Origin: Lytechinus pictus
Lineage: Eukaryota > Echinodermata > Echinoidea > Temnopleuroida > Toxopneustidae
NCBI RefSeq assembly: GCF_037042905.1
Contig: NC_087256.1
Location: 27,727,501 to 27,791,500, forward strand
Direction: 5' to 3'
DNA: 64,000 nt
Notes under the pieces: model-generated
What the model saw: the letters and a program-made list of their open reading frames with translations, nothing else
Database searches by the model: none
Told to the model about the DNA's origin: nothing
Shown: one piece after another, positions 25,738-37,250 of the stretch
How positions within the stretch are numbered: position 1 is the stretch's first letter
How the letters are laid out: the number at the start of each line of letters is the position of its first letter
Position numbers and translations under genes: made by a program

Positions 25738-26348
25738 TTAAAGGTCAAGTCCATCCCAGAAAAATGAAGATTTGAATGAATAGAGAAAAATCAAATTAGC
25801 ATAACGCTGAAAATTTCATCAAAATCGGATGTAAAATAAGAAAGTTATGACATTTTAAAGTTTCATTTATTTTTCACAAAACAGTGATATGCACAACTCA
25901 GTGACATGCAAATGAGACAGTCGATGATGTCCCTCACTCACTATTTCTGTTGTTTTTTATTGTTTGAATTATACAATATTTCATTTTTTACAGATTTAAA
26001 AATAAGGACCAACTTGACTAAACCATATAATATTAAACAATGCTAATTCCACATGTTCAGGGAGGAATTAGTCTTTGTTTCACTTGACAATGAGGAGAAA
26101 ATAAGAATATTTCATATTTCACATAATAAAATACAAAAGAAATAGTGAGTGGATGACGTCATCAGTCTCCTCATTTGTGTACCGACCAGGTTGTGCATAT
26201 AACTATTTTGTGAAATTAAGCGAAACTTTAAAATGTCATAACTTTCTTATTTTACATCCGATTTTGATGAAATTTTCAGTGTTATGTTTGTTGGATTTTT
26301 CTCCTTTTATTCAAATCAACTTTTTGTTGGGGTGGACTTGTCCTTTAA
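25738..26348. mobile_element. Foldback MITE, family B, copy 1
   Basis: The ends are TTAAAGGTCAAGTCCATCCC and GGGGTGGACTTGTCCTTTAA. The arms contain TTCATCAAAATCGGATGTAA and TTACATCCGATTTTGATGAA. Copies occur at 57121-57731 and, shortened, at 58784-58982. Confidence 0.92.
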
Positions 26349-27052
26349 GAAAGAAACCAAAAGTTTATTCCAAGTATGATTCTCATGGAAGATTCATGTG
26401 AAAATCATCTACATTATTTCCTTGTGAGAGAATCTCCGAAATGGTACAACATTTTTACAGCACAGCCAGAGAAAAAACATATTAAGCTACAGGTAAAGCT
26501 GTACAAAGAGAACAGATAGTTTCACAAAAGTGATTCGAAAAATGCCTTAGCCTTTCCTTCCTTATAACATTACCTCTACAGTACTTTTCCCACCATAGAG
26601 TCGGCTTATAGGAGACAGATCCACTGTGGTTCACGAAGAAATTTGGAAAGGCAATCATAATCTTTGAATTTGTTGTATTTCATTAGATAAGTGATTATCA
26701 TCACCATATATTTATTCTTTATTTTTTAATTGTTTTTTCTTGTATGTTTACCATATTTTTGTTATTCTGGGTTTTTATCTTATTGCCTTATAATGTCTTT
26801 TTACTTTGCCCTTGTGTTCAACTCTGAAAGATATCTTACTCTTTGTCATACTCTCACATCTGGATTAAAAAAAAAATTGTTTCATGTTTTTTTTTTTGGG
26901 GGGGGGGGAGTTAAGTGACTGGATAGATGGCCTTTTTCCCGTTTCTTATTGAAAACTGAATAATCTTTTTCAAATGAGCAAATGATGTTTGGTCCAAATG
27001 TTAATTGATTTAATTAAAGTTTTCATTCTTCATTTGTTCGCTACCCCCACAG
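26349..27052. other. Intronic sequence before exon B
   Basis: AT-rich, with a short T-run and a G-run near 26890-26910. No repeat family or gene was recognised up to the exon B acceptor. Confidence 0.5.
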
Positions 27053-27224
27053 TACCATTATCTGCCGTGCAGCCAGCAAAGAAAACAGATCAACCTTTGG
27101 ACCTGAGCAAGAACGGCCTTGAGGATGATTTCGACACTTCAGAGAACGTTGTCGAGGAGGAGGATGGCGAAGATAAAGACGATGAAGGATCGATGCTAAA
27201 AGTGCCTGCCGTCATGGTCCAAAG
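27053..27224 (+). CDS. Mblk-1/E93: Eip93F/Mblk-1-like transcription factor, exon B with CtBP motif
   Basis: This exon runs from a CTACCCCCACAG acceptor to a GTATCC donor. It encodes a proline/lysine-rich start, then QPLDLSKNG, then a strongly acidic stretch (EEEDGEDKDDEG), then LKVPAVMVQ. PLDLS (27094-27108) matches the PxDLS motif that recruits the co-repressor CtBP. LCOR, LCORL and E93 proteins carry such a motif N-terminal to their DNA-binding domains. The exon ends with two bases (AG) that join the A at 37251 to make arginine, so the reading frame continues into the large exon. Base composition is clearly more GC-rich than the surrounding intron. The open frame running past the donor into the intron is not coding. 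Confidence 0.9.
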
Positions 27225-28240
27225 GTATCCTGATGTTATTTCACCTCCCGTTGTTTTTCTTGATTACATGCAATTTTTGAAACTTAATTTTATTTTCATA
27301 TTTTTGAGGGAAGGGGCACTTGTCCTGGAAGGTCTTCACACTGAAATCAAATTAGTCAAAATGACTAGATGAAAGGGTCAGTAGAGTGCAACTACTGGTA
27401 ATAGTCATATTGAAGAGTCAAATTGACAATTTTTTTTTTAGAAATATGACTAGGCATATCAGTTGCAATGGTGGATTCAGAATTTTTGGGAAAAAGAGTG
27501 AGTGCAACAAAATAGAGGGGACACAGATGACCATAAACACAGAGAGAGCTCACATCCCGTGTGCGCCTGCCTGGATCCAGGACTACAGGTGTTGTGACCA
27601 GCCGACTACTGATCGAGTCATTTTAACTTGTTGTTTTTAGAATGTTTGATGGAACAGTCTTTTGATTTTTTTTTTGTCTTTTCTGTGGTATTTGCATTCT
27701 TAGGGGTGGGGGAGGGTGGCACTTACTCCATGAACCCATTGTTTTTATGGCCCTTAGCTTTGATAATTGACAAGATTTCACAAAGCCGATGTATTTCACA
27801 ATGCTTTCTGTCCTTAAAAAGAAGATGTATTGTGTTTCTGACTTAGATGATAAAACTGCCTTAAAAAAAACTCATTAGAGAAATTGAAACAAGAATCCCC
27901 AATGCCTTTGGACATGGCTGAAAAGTGATTTCCTGACATATTCCCCCTTTCCCTTTTTTCTGCCCAATTCCCCGAAAACAGTGGATGAGGATTAGTTAGT
28001 GGAAATACATGTATGTCTTTAGTTCCCTTGCAAGTATTGGTTTTCCTCCGGAAGGATGGTGTAGCGAAGGAAAATAATACCTGATGGATTCTTTTGCTGT
28101 TTAAATCTCAAACTCATTGGTTTTTATAGCTTTGGGGGCTTTTAAAGGTGCTGAAATGATTTTATAATTTTAATATCAGTCCACTTATTTGAGTCTCATT
28201 TTAGACATGAAAGAAGAAAATTATTGATTGGTTGTATGTA
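27225..28240. other. Start of the 10-kb intron between exons B and C
   Basis: The intron runs 27225-37250. No gene was seen in this part. The frame that continues from exon B to about 27372 is read-through of the intron. Confidence 0.5.
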
Positions 28241-29625
28241 CAGTGCATCCCAGGAAAAAAACTAAACCGAGAATTCTTAAAGGAGAATGAAACTCTTGGA
28301 GCAAGTTAGCTTTTGTGAAAGCAGAAAAATCAAAAAATAAGATCAACAAAAGTTTGAGTAAAATAGGACTAGCAATAGAAGAGTTATGAGCATTTGAATG
28401 TCGAGATCACTAATGCTATGGAGATCCTCCCATTGGCAATGCGACCAAGTTTTATGATGTCACAGATGAACAACTCCCCCCTTTTGGACACTGAAAATAT
28501 ACCCCAAAACATCTCTTTTTGCTCATTCTTATCATATGACAAACGATTCATCAATGATATAATGTTGTGAAACCTCTGTATTTGTCCTCTCATAAAGAGA
28601 ACACCTCACCTTGTGATAGACTCTATAAAAGTGAGAATATAAGTGAAATAAGTACTAAAGTAATGAGGGAGTTGTACGTGTGTGACATCACAGATCTTGG
28701 TCGCATTGCCAATGGGAGGATCTACATGGCATTAGTGATCTCAATATTCAAATGCTTATAACTTTCTTATTATTCATTCAATCTTCCTTAAACTTTCAAC
28801 AATATGTTTCTTTGATTTTTCTCTTTGATATGGATTCAGCTGGTTTCAAGGGTTTCATTCTCCTTTAATTATTTATCATAACTTAATCACAAATACAATA
28901 GATGAATGACCTATCATTGTTAAAGCTTAGATTGTCATCTTTCACCTGGTATAATGTGAATAATTCCTTTTTTAGCACGAATGAGTAAAACAGAATTTAA
29001 AGAAAGGATATCAAGGTATATTATGAAAATCACATGTCCACAAAATTCAATATCTGTTCTTTGATATGATATGATATCTCAATCATAGAAAATGGTTCAA
29101 AAATAGATCTATTCTGGTTGCTTGAAATAATACATGAATTCTATTAATTTTATAAAATGGAGATGTTTTATGGCTGCTGTCAGACTTTGTTGGTGGTCAG
29201 CCATACTTAGATTCTTTTGTTATCCATGCACTAGCTACATGTGCATTTGGAAATCCATGAAAAACACATTTTTAAAATGATAGTATGGAAAGCATTATTG
29301 CAAATAAACAGAACTTTGTTACTTTTTTATCATTTTCTGTGATTGAGGTATCAAGTTAAAGAGCAGATATATGGAACAGATATTTAGACGTATGTAATTT
29401 TCTTTTTGAAATTCAGATACTGTCCACCAATTGATTGTTGGGTATCCTTTCTTCAAATTTTTTTTACTCACTCATGCATGAATGAGGAATGATCTAAAGT
29501 TTTACCAAATGAAAGGGGAGATGCTAAGCAATACGATTATTAATGAGAGGTCATTTGTCTAGATTGGTTTTGTGATTGTAAAATCATTGATAATTCTCGG
29601 TTTCGTTTTTTTGTGGGACGCACTG
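28241..29625. mobile_element. Mariner-like non-autonomous foldback interrupted by a family C MITE
   Basis: The left end CAGTGCATCCCAGGAAAAAA and right end TTTTTTTGTGGGACGCACTG are inverted repeats, extended by AACCGAGAATT. TA flanks both ends (28239-28240 and 29626-29627), the Tc1/mariner target. Removing the nested element leaves about 793 bp with no transposase. Confidence 0.75.
28277..28868. mobile_element. Foldback MITE, family C, copy 2 (nested)
   Basis: It is nearly the same as the copy at 15710-16301, with ends TTAAAGGAGAATGAAACTCT and GGGTTTCATTCTCCTTTAA. It sits just inside the left arm of the mariner-like element, so it inserted later. Confidence 0.92.
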
Positions 29626-30481
29626 TATATATCAGTTCATAACTTCATAGCTCCATTTATCTTTTGATAAGATTTTAATTTGGTATTTGATGGCCCATGC
29701 ACATTTACATTTAGGGTTCAAGGGGACGTCAGTAACATAAATAGATAATAAATTGAAATAAGAAATAACATATAGGCCTACTTTTGTTTCAACTACAGTT
29801 TTTCTTTCCTGAACCTTTTCTTTAATATACTCTGCTTGTAGCAAAAAGGGAGATTATGACATCCAATGTTTAAGCCAATCAGAATTGATATCCTTTGGAT
29901 ATTTGATCATGATTCAAAACTGCCCAATTTTCTCACCATTTAAAAGAAGTCCTTTCTACAATAGTATTCTGCATTAACAATAACATATGGGAAGCTTTAG
30001 AAGCACTTGTGTGACGAGAGGTCATTTTTCTAGATTGGTTTTGCGATTGTAAAATCATTGATAATTCTCGGTTTCTTTTTTTTTTTGTGGGACGCACTGT
30101 ATATAACAATCAGTTCATAACTTCATAGCTCCATATATCTTTTGATAAGATTTTAATTTGGTATTTGATGGACCATACATGTAGGGTCCAAGGGGACGTC
30201 AGTAACATAAATAGATAATAAATTGAAATAAGAAATAACATATAGGCCTACTTTTGTTTCAACTACAGTTTTTCTTTCCTGAACCTTTTCTTATACTCTG
30301 CTTGTAGCAAAAAGGGAGATTATGACATCCAATGTTTAAGCCAATCAGAATTGATATCCTTTGGATATTTGATCATGATTCAAAACTGCCCAATTTTCTC
30401 ACCATTTAAAAGAAGTCCTTTCTACACTAGTATTCTGCATTAACAATAACATATGGGAAGCTTTAGAAGCACTTGTGTGAC
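29545..30481 (+). repeat. Tandem duplication, two units of about 467-470 bp
   Basis: 29545-30014 and 30015-30481 are nearly identical, both running from GAGAGGTCATTT to AGAAGCACTTGTGTGAC. Each unit includes the right end of the mariner-like element and its flank. A few small indels separate them (CATTTACATTTAGGGTTC versus CATGTAGGGTCC). Confidence 0.93.
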
Positions 30482-31094
30482 ATTGTCATCCATCTTGGAA
30501 AGAGAGCACAAGGGGTTCCTATGGATAAATTATAAAAAGAAAACATAGGTATACAGCTAAGAAATTTGGAAAGAGGCCAAGGATTGTCCATTGTTCTTGT
30601 TTATTATCAATTTGCAATGGAAATGAAATGTACACAACTTAACACTGTGCAGAGTTTGCCAGCTACGAAATTGATATCTGCATTTTCGTATATCAGTGGT
30701 TGTTATATGTTTTTAAGTGGTTTCATTGTAATCATCGATTTGCATTGTATTTTGATCAATCAATTTTTCCTCAAAAGAATTTACATCTGAAAACTTAGTT
30801 GACAGGACAGTTTATTTTCATAATCAAACTAATTATCAATGGTTTAAACTAAAGATTCATCTGAATGAAATCCCAAATATTAGTTAATTTGCAAGTTAAA
30901 AGGGGCCCCTTGATGATGCATGTATTTCATGGTATTTAGATTTGTATTAATTTCTGTTGTTGTTGTTTATCAGTAACCCATTATCATTTGTTAACCTGAA
31001 AAGACTTTAATGAATTTTATTTCATTTAATGCTTTATTAATTAATGATTTTTTGGGTGGAGGAGTTGGGAGTTATTTCTCTAATAAGGACTAAA
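30482..31094. other. Intronic non-coding sequence
   Basis: AT-rich; no recognised gene or repeat. Confidence 0.5.
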
Positions 31095-31396
31095 TTATTG
31101 TAACAATAATAATAATAATAACAGTATATTTACCCAGGGTAGCCACTTCAGTTCCGAAAATGGTTCTCCCAGCGGGCCCTACTATTATTATTACCCGTCT
31201 AAGCTAGGCTACCTATTCAGGTGCACACAGCTTTCTGAGAAATTACTTCCTGCCGGTACCCATTTACCTAACCTGGGTCGAGTGCAGCACACTGTGGATG
31301 AATTCCTTGCTGAAGGAAATTACGCCATGGCTGGGATTTGAACCCACGACCCTCTGTTTCAAAGTCCGGAGACTAATCCAATAGGGCCATGACGCT
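31095..31396 (-). mobile_element. tRNA-derived SINE, family 1, copy in reverse orientation
   Basis: On the minus strand it shows GCGTCATGGCCCTATTGGAT, the B box GGGTTTGAACCC-like GGGTTCAAATCCC, the GGTACCGGCAGGAAGTAATT body and a GGGCCCGCTGGGAGAACC tail ending in TTATTATTATT. It is the fullest match to the copy at 12976-13270. Confidence 0.87.
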
Positions 31397-32313
31397 TGTA
31401 CATGTATGTAGCACTAACATAATCAAATTACATTAAAACTACACCAAAAAACCAAAACTATTAATATGAACATGTACATGATTGGAAATAGCATGAACTT
31501 TTGTAATTTGCTATATTTTAAGGATCCAGGTTCTAAAATTTGTCTTGAAAGTCTTGAAAACCTGGTTTCCATGGAAACCTTAGAGATTAGGTATGTACCC
31601 TAACAAAGTTCATTTCATGACCATGACTTCAATGTGTTAATTCCATGACTAATTTCATATAAGGAATTACATAATGCAGATGAGAATGCCAGGTGTATTC
31701 TACTTGTTCCTACATAACATGTATCTTCTAATTTCTTTCTCTCTCTTTTTTTGCCCTTGACCTATTTCCAAAGAATATCAAACGAAAAAGATCAAAAATT
31801 ATTTTTTCAGATGTACTGTAAGTTCTTCAATTTCATGTGCCTTTCTGACATGAGCTAGGGCATGGGTATGAAATAATATGCAGCTCAATAATTATGCATA
31901 CAATGTATGTGATGTGTTGACAGACTTCAGACCCATACCTTGCTTTCTAAAAGGAAAGGACACATGTATGGCCCCTACATTTGCTGGTTTCATGGAGATA
32001 TTCCCCAGCACTGTACCCCCTGATGTGCTTTTTCGGGACAAAGCCACAAACAGATCCCACAATCAAAATGTGCTGGTAGCAAAGGGGTGAAATTTGTCTG
32101 GGGAAAATACAGTCCTGTGAAAAACAGGTTCAGCAATTATGCATATATGTATTTCCTTTTATAGTGATCTGCATTTTGTAATGCTGGTACTAAGTAGTAT
32201 TAGGGATAGTGCATGATGAATAGAATAAAACAAACTTGTATTTGTAGTGTATTGTCTGGAAGAAGCTCAGGATTTTTTTATAACTCAACCATAATTTGGG
32301 ATTTAGTGTAATG
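31397..32313. other. Intronic non-coding sequence
   Basis: No gene was recognised. The 70-codon frame at 31878-32090 has no familiar features. Confidence 0.45.
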
Positions 32314-32482
32314 GCTTCATCAGGAAGAGAAAGAAGAAGAAGGAGGAGGAGAAGGAGAAGGAGAAGGGGAAGAAGAAGAAGAAGAAGGAGGAGGAGGAGA
32401 AGGAGAAGAAGGAGAAGGAGGAGGAGGAGAAGAAGAAGAAGAAGAAGGAGGAGAAGAAGAAGAAGCAGCAGAAGAAGAAGGA

Positions 32483-32516
<34 letters not shown>

Positions 32517-32765
32517 GAGGAGGAGGAGGAGGAGGAGGAGGAGGAGGAGGAGGAGGAGGAGGAGGAGGAGGAGGAGGAGGAGGAGGAGGAGGAGGAGGAG
32601 GAGGAGGAGGAGGAGGAGGAGGAGGAGGAGGAGGAGGAGGAGGAGGAGGAGGAGGAGGAGGAGGAGGAGGAGGAGGAGGAGGAGGAGAAGGAGGAGAAGA
32701 AGAAGAAGAAGAAGAAGAAGGAGAAGGAGGCAGGGAGGGAAGATGAAGCAGACAGAAGGAGAAGG
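32314..32765 (+). repeat. Purine-only triplet tract, (GGA)n/(GAA)n
   Basis: About 430 bp of almost pure purine on the + strand, with an unbroken (GGA) core near 32484-32690 flanked by mixed GAA/GGA. Poly-Arg and poly-Ser frames on the two strands are artefacts. Such mirror-symmetric tracts can form triplex (H-DNA) or G-rich structures. Confidence 0.97.
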
Positions 32766-34383
32766 AGGATTACCGGTACTAAAAATCCTTTTGTTGGTTG
32801 TTTATTGTTTTGTATCCCTTTGTAAAAATAAGAAGAAATATGGCCTGGTGAGTAAGTCAATATCCACCAAGTTCTTTTCCCTTGGAGGTTGCACTGCACT
32901 TTTTTAGGCTTAATCACTGTCAGAAACATTTATCCAGTCTTTAGATCTGTCTTTTAAGGACTCATTTACTGCTCCTGTCTAATGGCGGATCTTTTATTTC
33001 TTTTGTGGGACCCCAAAATATTTGAGAGGAATCATTTGGAATCTAATGGCAATTTTGTGTCCTGTTTTCTCCTCGAATAATACGGCTGTCTGCCGTGATG
33101 TCATTATATCATTTAGTCCGTCAGCCCTCATGAGGGGCTAATTGGAAAGATATTGGAAAGCATTTTTGGGGTGGTTGTTGGTGTACTTTGCGGATCGCTC
33201 ACCGATTTATCCCAAGGAACGGCTTGAAAGGAGGATCTGAAATGTTGCTGTCTTCTCCGATATACCATCAAATCACATTAGAAATAAAAGTTGTGGCATA
33301 TCTTCTTGACATTTCTAATCGTGCATGCACTATTTCTCAAACCAAATATGTCACAATTAATATATGCAATGTACCCCTATCACGTTTTTATCCACGATAT
33401 TGCCATGAAGAAGAGTGAATGCACTAAAATCAAAGAAGAACAAAGAAAACAAGAGTTTGAGAGAGAGAGGTATATACATAGCAAATGAGAGAAAGAGAGA
33501 GAGGTATAAAGGGGGGTAAGGAGGGAGGGTGGAAGAATAGGAGAGGGGGTACGGAGGAGGAACAGAGTGCAAAATCCGTTGTCATTTTAAGTCGAGGGAA
33601 TAGACTTTCAAATTCATTCACTGTTTTTCTCTGTGGTTTGCGAGCACAAGTCTTGATTTGTGGGCTATTCTTCCTTATAGATAGTTCCATTTCTATTTTC
33701 TCTGGCTCGTTACATGTACATCGGTGTATAGGGGAGGAACTAATATTAATAATGTGAGTTTTTCTAGACATTCATTCAGTTATCTCAGATTGGAGGAAGA
33801 ACATATTTGTTATTTTTTCGCTGAAGAGGAATGTGTGGGAGCTCTCTGCCAATAAATATGTTCCTTTTTGGAGCTTGCCTGCTGCTTGATCCCAATGTGA
33901 TTTAAATCTTTGATCGGTGGGAACAGGAATTAAATGAATTGAAAGTGGTGTTTCTTAGAGGGCTAGCTAGGGGACGAAGAGGTAAGTACGTTAAAGAGTG
34001 CAAGGGCGTAATATTTTACAAGTTCCAAGTTTGTATTACTCTTTGAAAGGAGAAGAAAGAAACATAGAACAAGAGAGAAAGAAAGATGGAGAGGAAGAGA
34101 GAGTGAAAAAAGTGATAGAAAGATAAAAGTAAGGGGTATTTACCTGTACATTGTATAAAGTCATATCCAGTCAAATCTTCGTATACAAAACTTAAATCTC
34201 TTGGGATCAAAGAAATTGGATTTTACAGAGAAATAAATTCTGATGAAAGAAAAGAGAAGAATAAAAATTGGCTGGAGGGCACGAAATATAAATGAAATTT
34301 TTAAATTTACCTTGAACCTATTGTCACTTGGAAATGGTCCTTACAGAACTGAAATGATCAGTTATTGGTGCCTAGAGACATGT
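32766..34383. other. Intronic non-coding sequence with GA-rich patches
   Basis: GA-rich patches lie at 33455-33565 and 34045-34130. 32930-33360 looks single copy and could hold regulatory DNA. No exon was identified. Confidence 0.45.
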
Positions 34384-34391
34384 CTCAATCA

Positions 34392-34954
34392 CCCGGGGGG
34401 GGGGGGGGGGTGGCCACTTCCATTGACGAGTGGATACCATGCGCGACCATGGGGTCTTGAAAAGCACCCTAAACACGTATTTTCCATATTCTGAAAATGC
34501 ACCCCTTAACAAGTATACGCGCGTAAAACCCTACCCTTAACAAGTATTGGGAACAAAACGATACTCTAGCTTGGCAAGTATTCCCTGAAATGAACCCCTA
34601 AACAAGTATACAGCCTTATTTTATTGTTAATTACGTCACGTACGGGTCCGTCGGTTTCTTTCCACATCATACGGGCCACCTTCCACACCTCGCGCAAATC
34701 GGACTCTAAACACGTAGTGTTGGGGCAAAAAGGACATCCTTTATAAAACATTTTAATTTTGTTTTATCATCCCCGCAAATTTGACCCTAAACGCGTAGCT
34801 TTCCTAACGAGAAGATACCCTTTTTCATTATTTTTGTGTTTTTGACACTCTTATCATGTTACGTACGTAACGTGTCCTATCTTGAAAAAGACATCCTTTT
34901 TACATGCGTGGTCGCGCATGGTATCCACTCGTCAATGTAAGTGGCCCCCCGGGG
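34392..34954. mobile_element. Foldback element with 8-bp target duplication (hAT-like)
   Basis: CTCAATCA at 34384-34391 is repeated exactly at 34955-34962. The element begins CCCGGGG..GTGGCCACTT and ends AAGTGGCCCCCCGGGG. The arms CATTGACGAGTGGATACCAT and ATGGTATCCACTCGTCAATG are exact complements. An 8-bp duplication is typical of hAT elements. There is no coding capacity. Confidence 0.9.
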
Positions 34955-34962
34955 CTCAATCA

Positions 34963-36767
34963 AGACAGTGATGGTGTGTCTTCTTGTCTCATCTAGGTCT
35001 CAGATGCTTATGTTTCATTTTCTGTCTGTAGGGAAATATCTCTTATGTCTTAGAGGCCGAGACATCGGCAAGACACTGTAAAAAAAGAGCTCAGTTTGAA
35101 CAAGTTCACGGCACTGCTTTCCTTCAACATGTCAGTTTTGGATAATCGTAAGACATGTCTTGCAGGGAAAAAGTACAGGGGGGGGCTGCTCAATACAGCC
35201 CTGGAAACGAAGATGAACTCAGAATTTTATGTTAATATTTGATCAATAAAATTGTTTTAAAAGGTCAGTCTTTATTTAGAAGTTATTGTATATTTCATTT
35301 CAAAACTACACATATTTTTGTCAGTTTCCAATGTTTATCTTTCCTTGCAGCACCATTTAGTACCATCTCCTGTCTTGTTTTGCGCCATTAATTTGAAATT
35401 CTGAATGTTACTGAAGTTCTTGAATCATACAAAAGGAAGCGCTTAATATGATCAAAATATTACACAATTTATTTTTCTTCCAAAATAAATCACAGAGGTT
35501 TCCGTGGTTCACTTGTATGAGAAAAGAAAAATCTTCTTTCTAGCTTGCATCATCCCTTTCACAATTTGAGCTCCTTTTTTCTTCCTAACGAAATGATATA
35601 ATCTAAGAAATACAAAAATTAGAGCAGGTAAAGATTATAGAGAAATTTCAGAGCTTCAATCCCATTTGTGGGAAGGAAAATTTCCTCCCTGCATACCAGT
35701 CTTCTACACTGTTATGCGAGTTAAAGAAAATTAATGTGGCTAAATTTTTTTGCCATCAAATCTGATTTGACCAAGGTAGACATTTTTACCACTTTTTTAT
35801 AATTATAAAAATGTTTTAGCTTCCGCGCTTCGTGCAGGAAGATATTAATCTTTTCCCATTTCTGGGCGCTCATAATTCCTTTCAAAAACAATTTTTTAAA
35901 TTACAGCAAGTCAATTGAATTCAAGTTGATAAGAGTACTAGAGATGCAAGAGACGTCTTCTTTTGATTTGAATTTGATGAGAAATTCCTCCCTCCCTGCA
36001 CCCTCGCCCCTTCCAAACTCAAATCCTGGCTATAATGCTATCACAACCATTCGTGAAAATATCCCTGAGAAAGACCACCCACTTATGTTTTCCTCTGACT
36101 TTTTTTAAACCAACAATTTAAAATTATGAAATTAGAATATGATCCAAATGTAACTGTCACTGTTTACTCTAAAATGTTTCCATCAGCCTTCATAGATATA
36201 CTTGTAGAACACACAACTTTGCTTGATTACATGAATGGAAATTGCATTGGTTTGATTTTTAGATCTGAACGGCTCCTTGAATGATACCTGTGCATGCAAA
36301 AAATGTTTATTTCTTTTATATTTTAGCCGTTTCTGAACCTCGAGATCTAACACCAATATATGTAGTCATTTTCATTCGAGCTGACAAAGTAGTTAAATAG
36401 GTCCATAGCAGTTTAGCACCATCTCCTTTTGCTACTAAAAACTTGTGTCAAAGACAGAAATTTTACAGATTCTTTTTCCAGTGAGAGTAAACCTTATTAA
36501 AAGATGAGCATTAGTTTTGGTGGTGAGGTTTCTACGAAATTATTTGAAAATGTAAATTATAAATTGTGTGCTGTAATGTGATCAAAATGATAGGAGATTA
36601 ACTCTATTTTGCAGTGAGTCATATGCTCTGCACACAGACAGAAGGCATGTATGGGATTGCACCCAAATGTTCAATCCGACCATTCCACCTGTTTTTTGGT
36701 CATATTCTGAATCTTAGTGCATCTGTAGAGTAGGCCTTTTATGGTGGGCCTTTTGAATTGTATACTC
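34963..36767. other. Intronic non-coding sequence
   Basis: AT-rich; no gene or strong repeat recognised. Confidence 0.5.
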
Positions 36768-37077
36768 CTGCCGAACAAGTTTGAAGGGGATATCAGTGTA
36801 TGGTTGGGTGGGCAGATGGTCCGTCAGTCCTTTGAAATCTTGCAGGTCGAAGTACTTCCTCATTTTTTACCCAATGCTCATTAGACTGATACACTTATCA
36901 CTTGGTCTTAAAAGTGTAAGACACATAATTGGGGTATTTGAAACTGTTTCCACTTGTTTAATGAAATAAATGTATGGTCTTGCCATGGTAATCTTTATGA
37001 TAATGGCATTTTTTTTCTCGCATAAGGTTGTCGTGATAAGGCATGGGTATTTATCACCTTCAGTGATATTTCTAGTC
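36768..37077 (+). repeat. Second copy of the repeat family at 2055-2705, shortened
   Basis: It shares AAGTTTGAAGGGG at the start, CAATGCTCAT and TGCCATGGTAA inside, and TATCACCTTCAGTGATATTTCTAG at the end, but has only about one internal unit. It ends about 170 bp before exon C. Confidence 0.7.
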
Positions 37078-37250
37078 TTTACCATGATATTTCTTCTGAA
37101 TTACTTGAAAAGAACTTGAAACCTCACAAAGACTGTTTCCATCTTTTTCTCATTAGGATTTTACCTTTGCACATACACATTATTAGTTCAGTTTCATGTA
37201 TGTTTTGAATGAATTATTGATGTTTTTTTTTTTTCTTTGTGTCATTACAG

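Noticed and set aside
32296..32929. Poly-Arg (203 codons) and poly-Ser/Phe (208 codons) frames
   Set aside because: Both are products of the GGA/GAA triplet tract on opposite strands.
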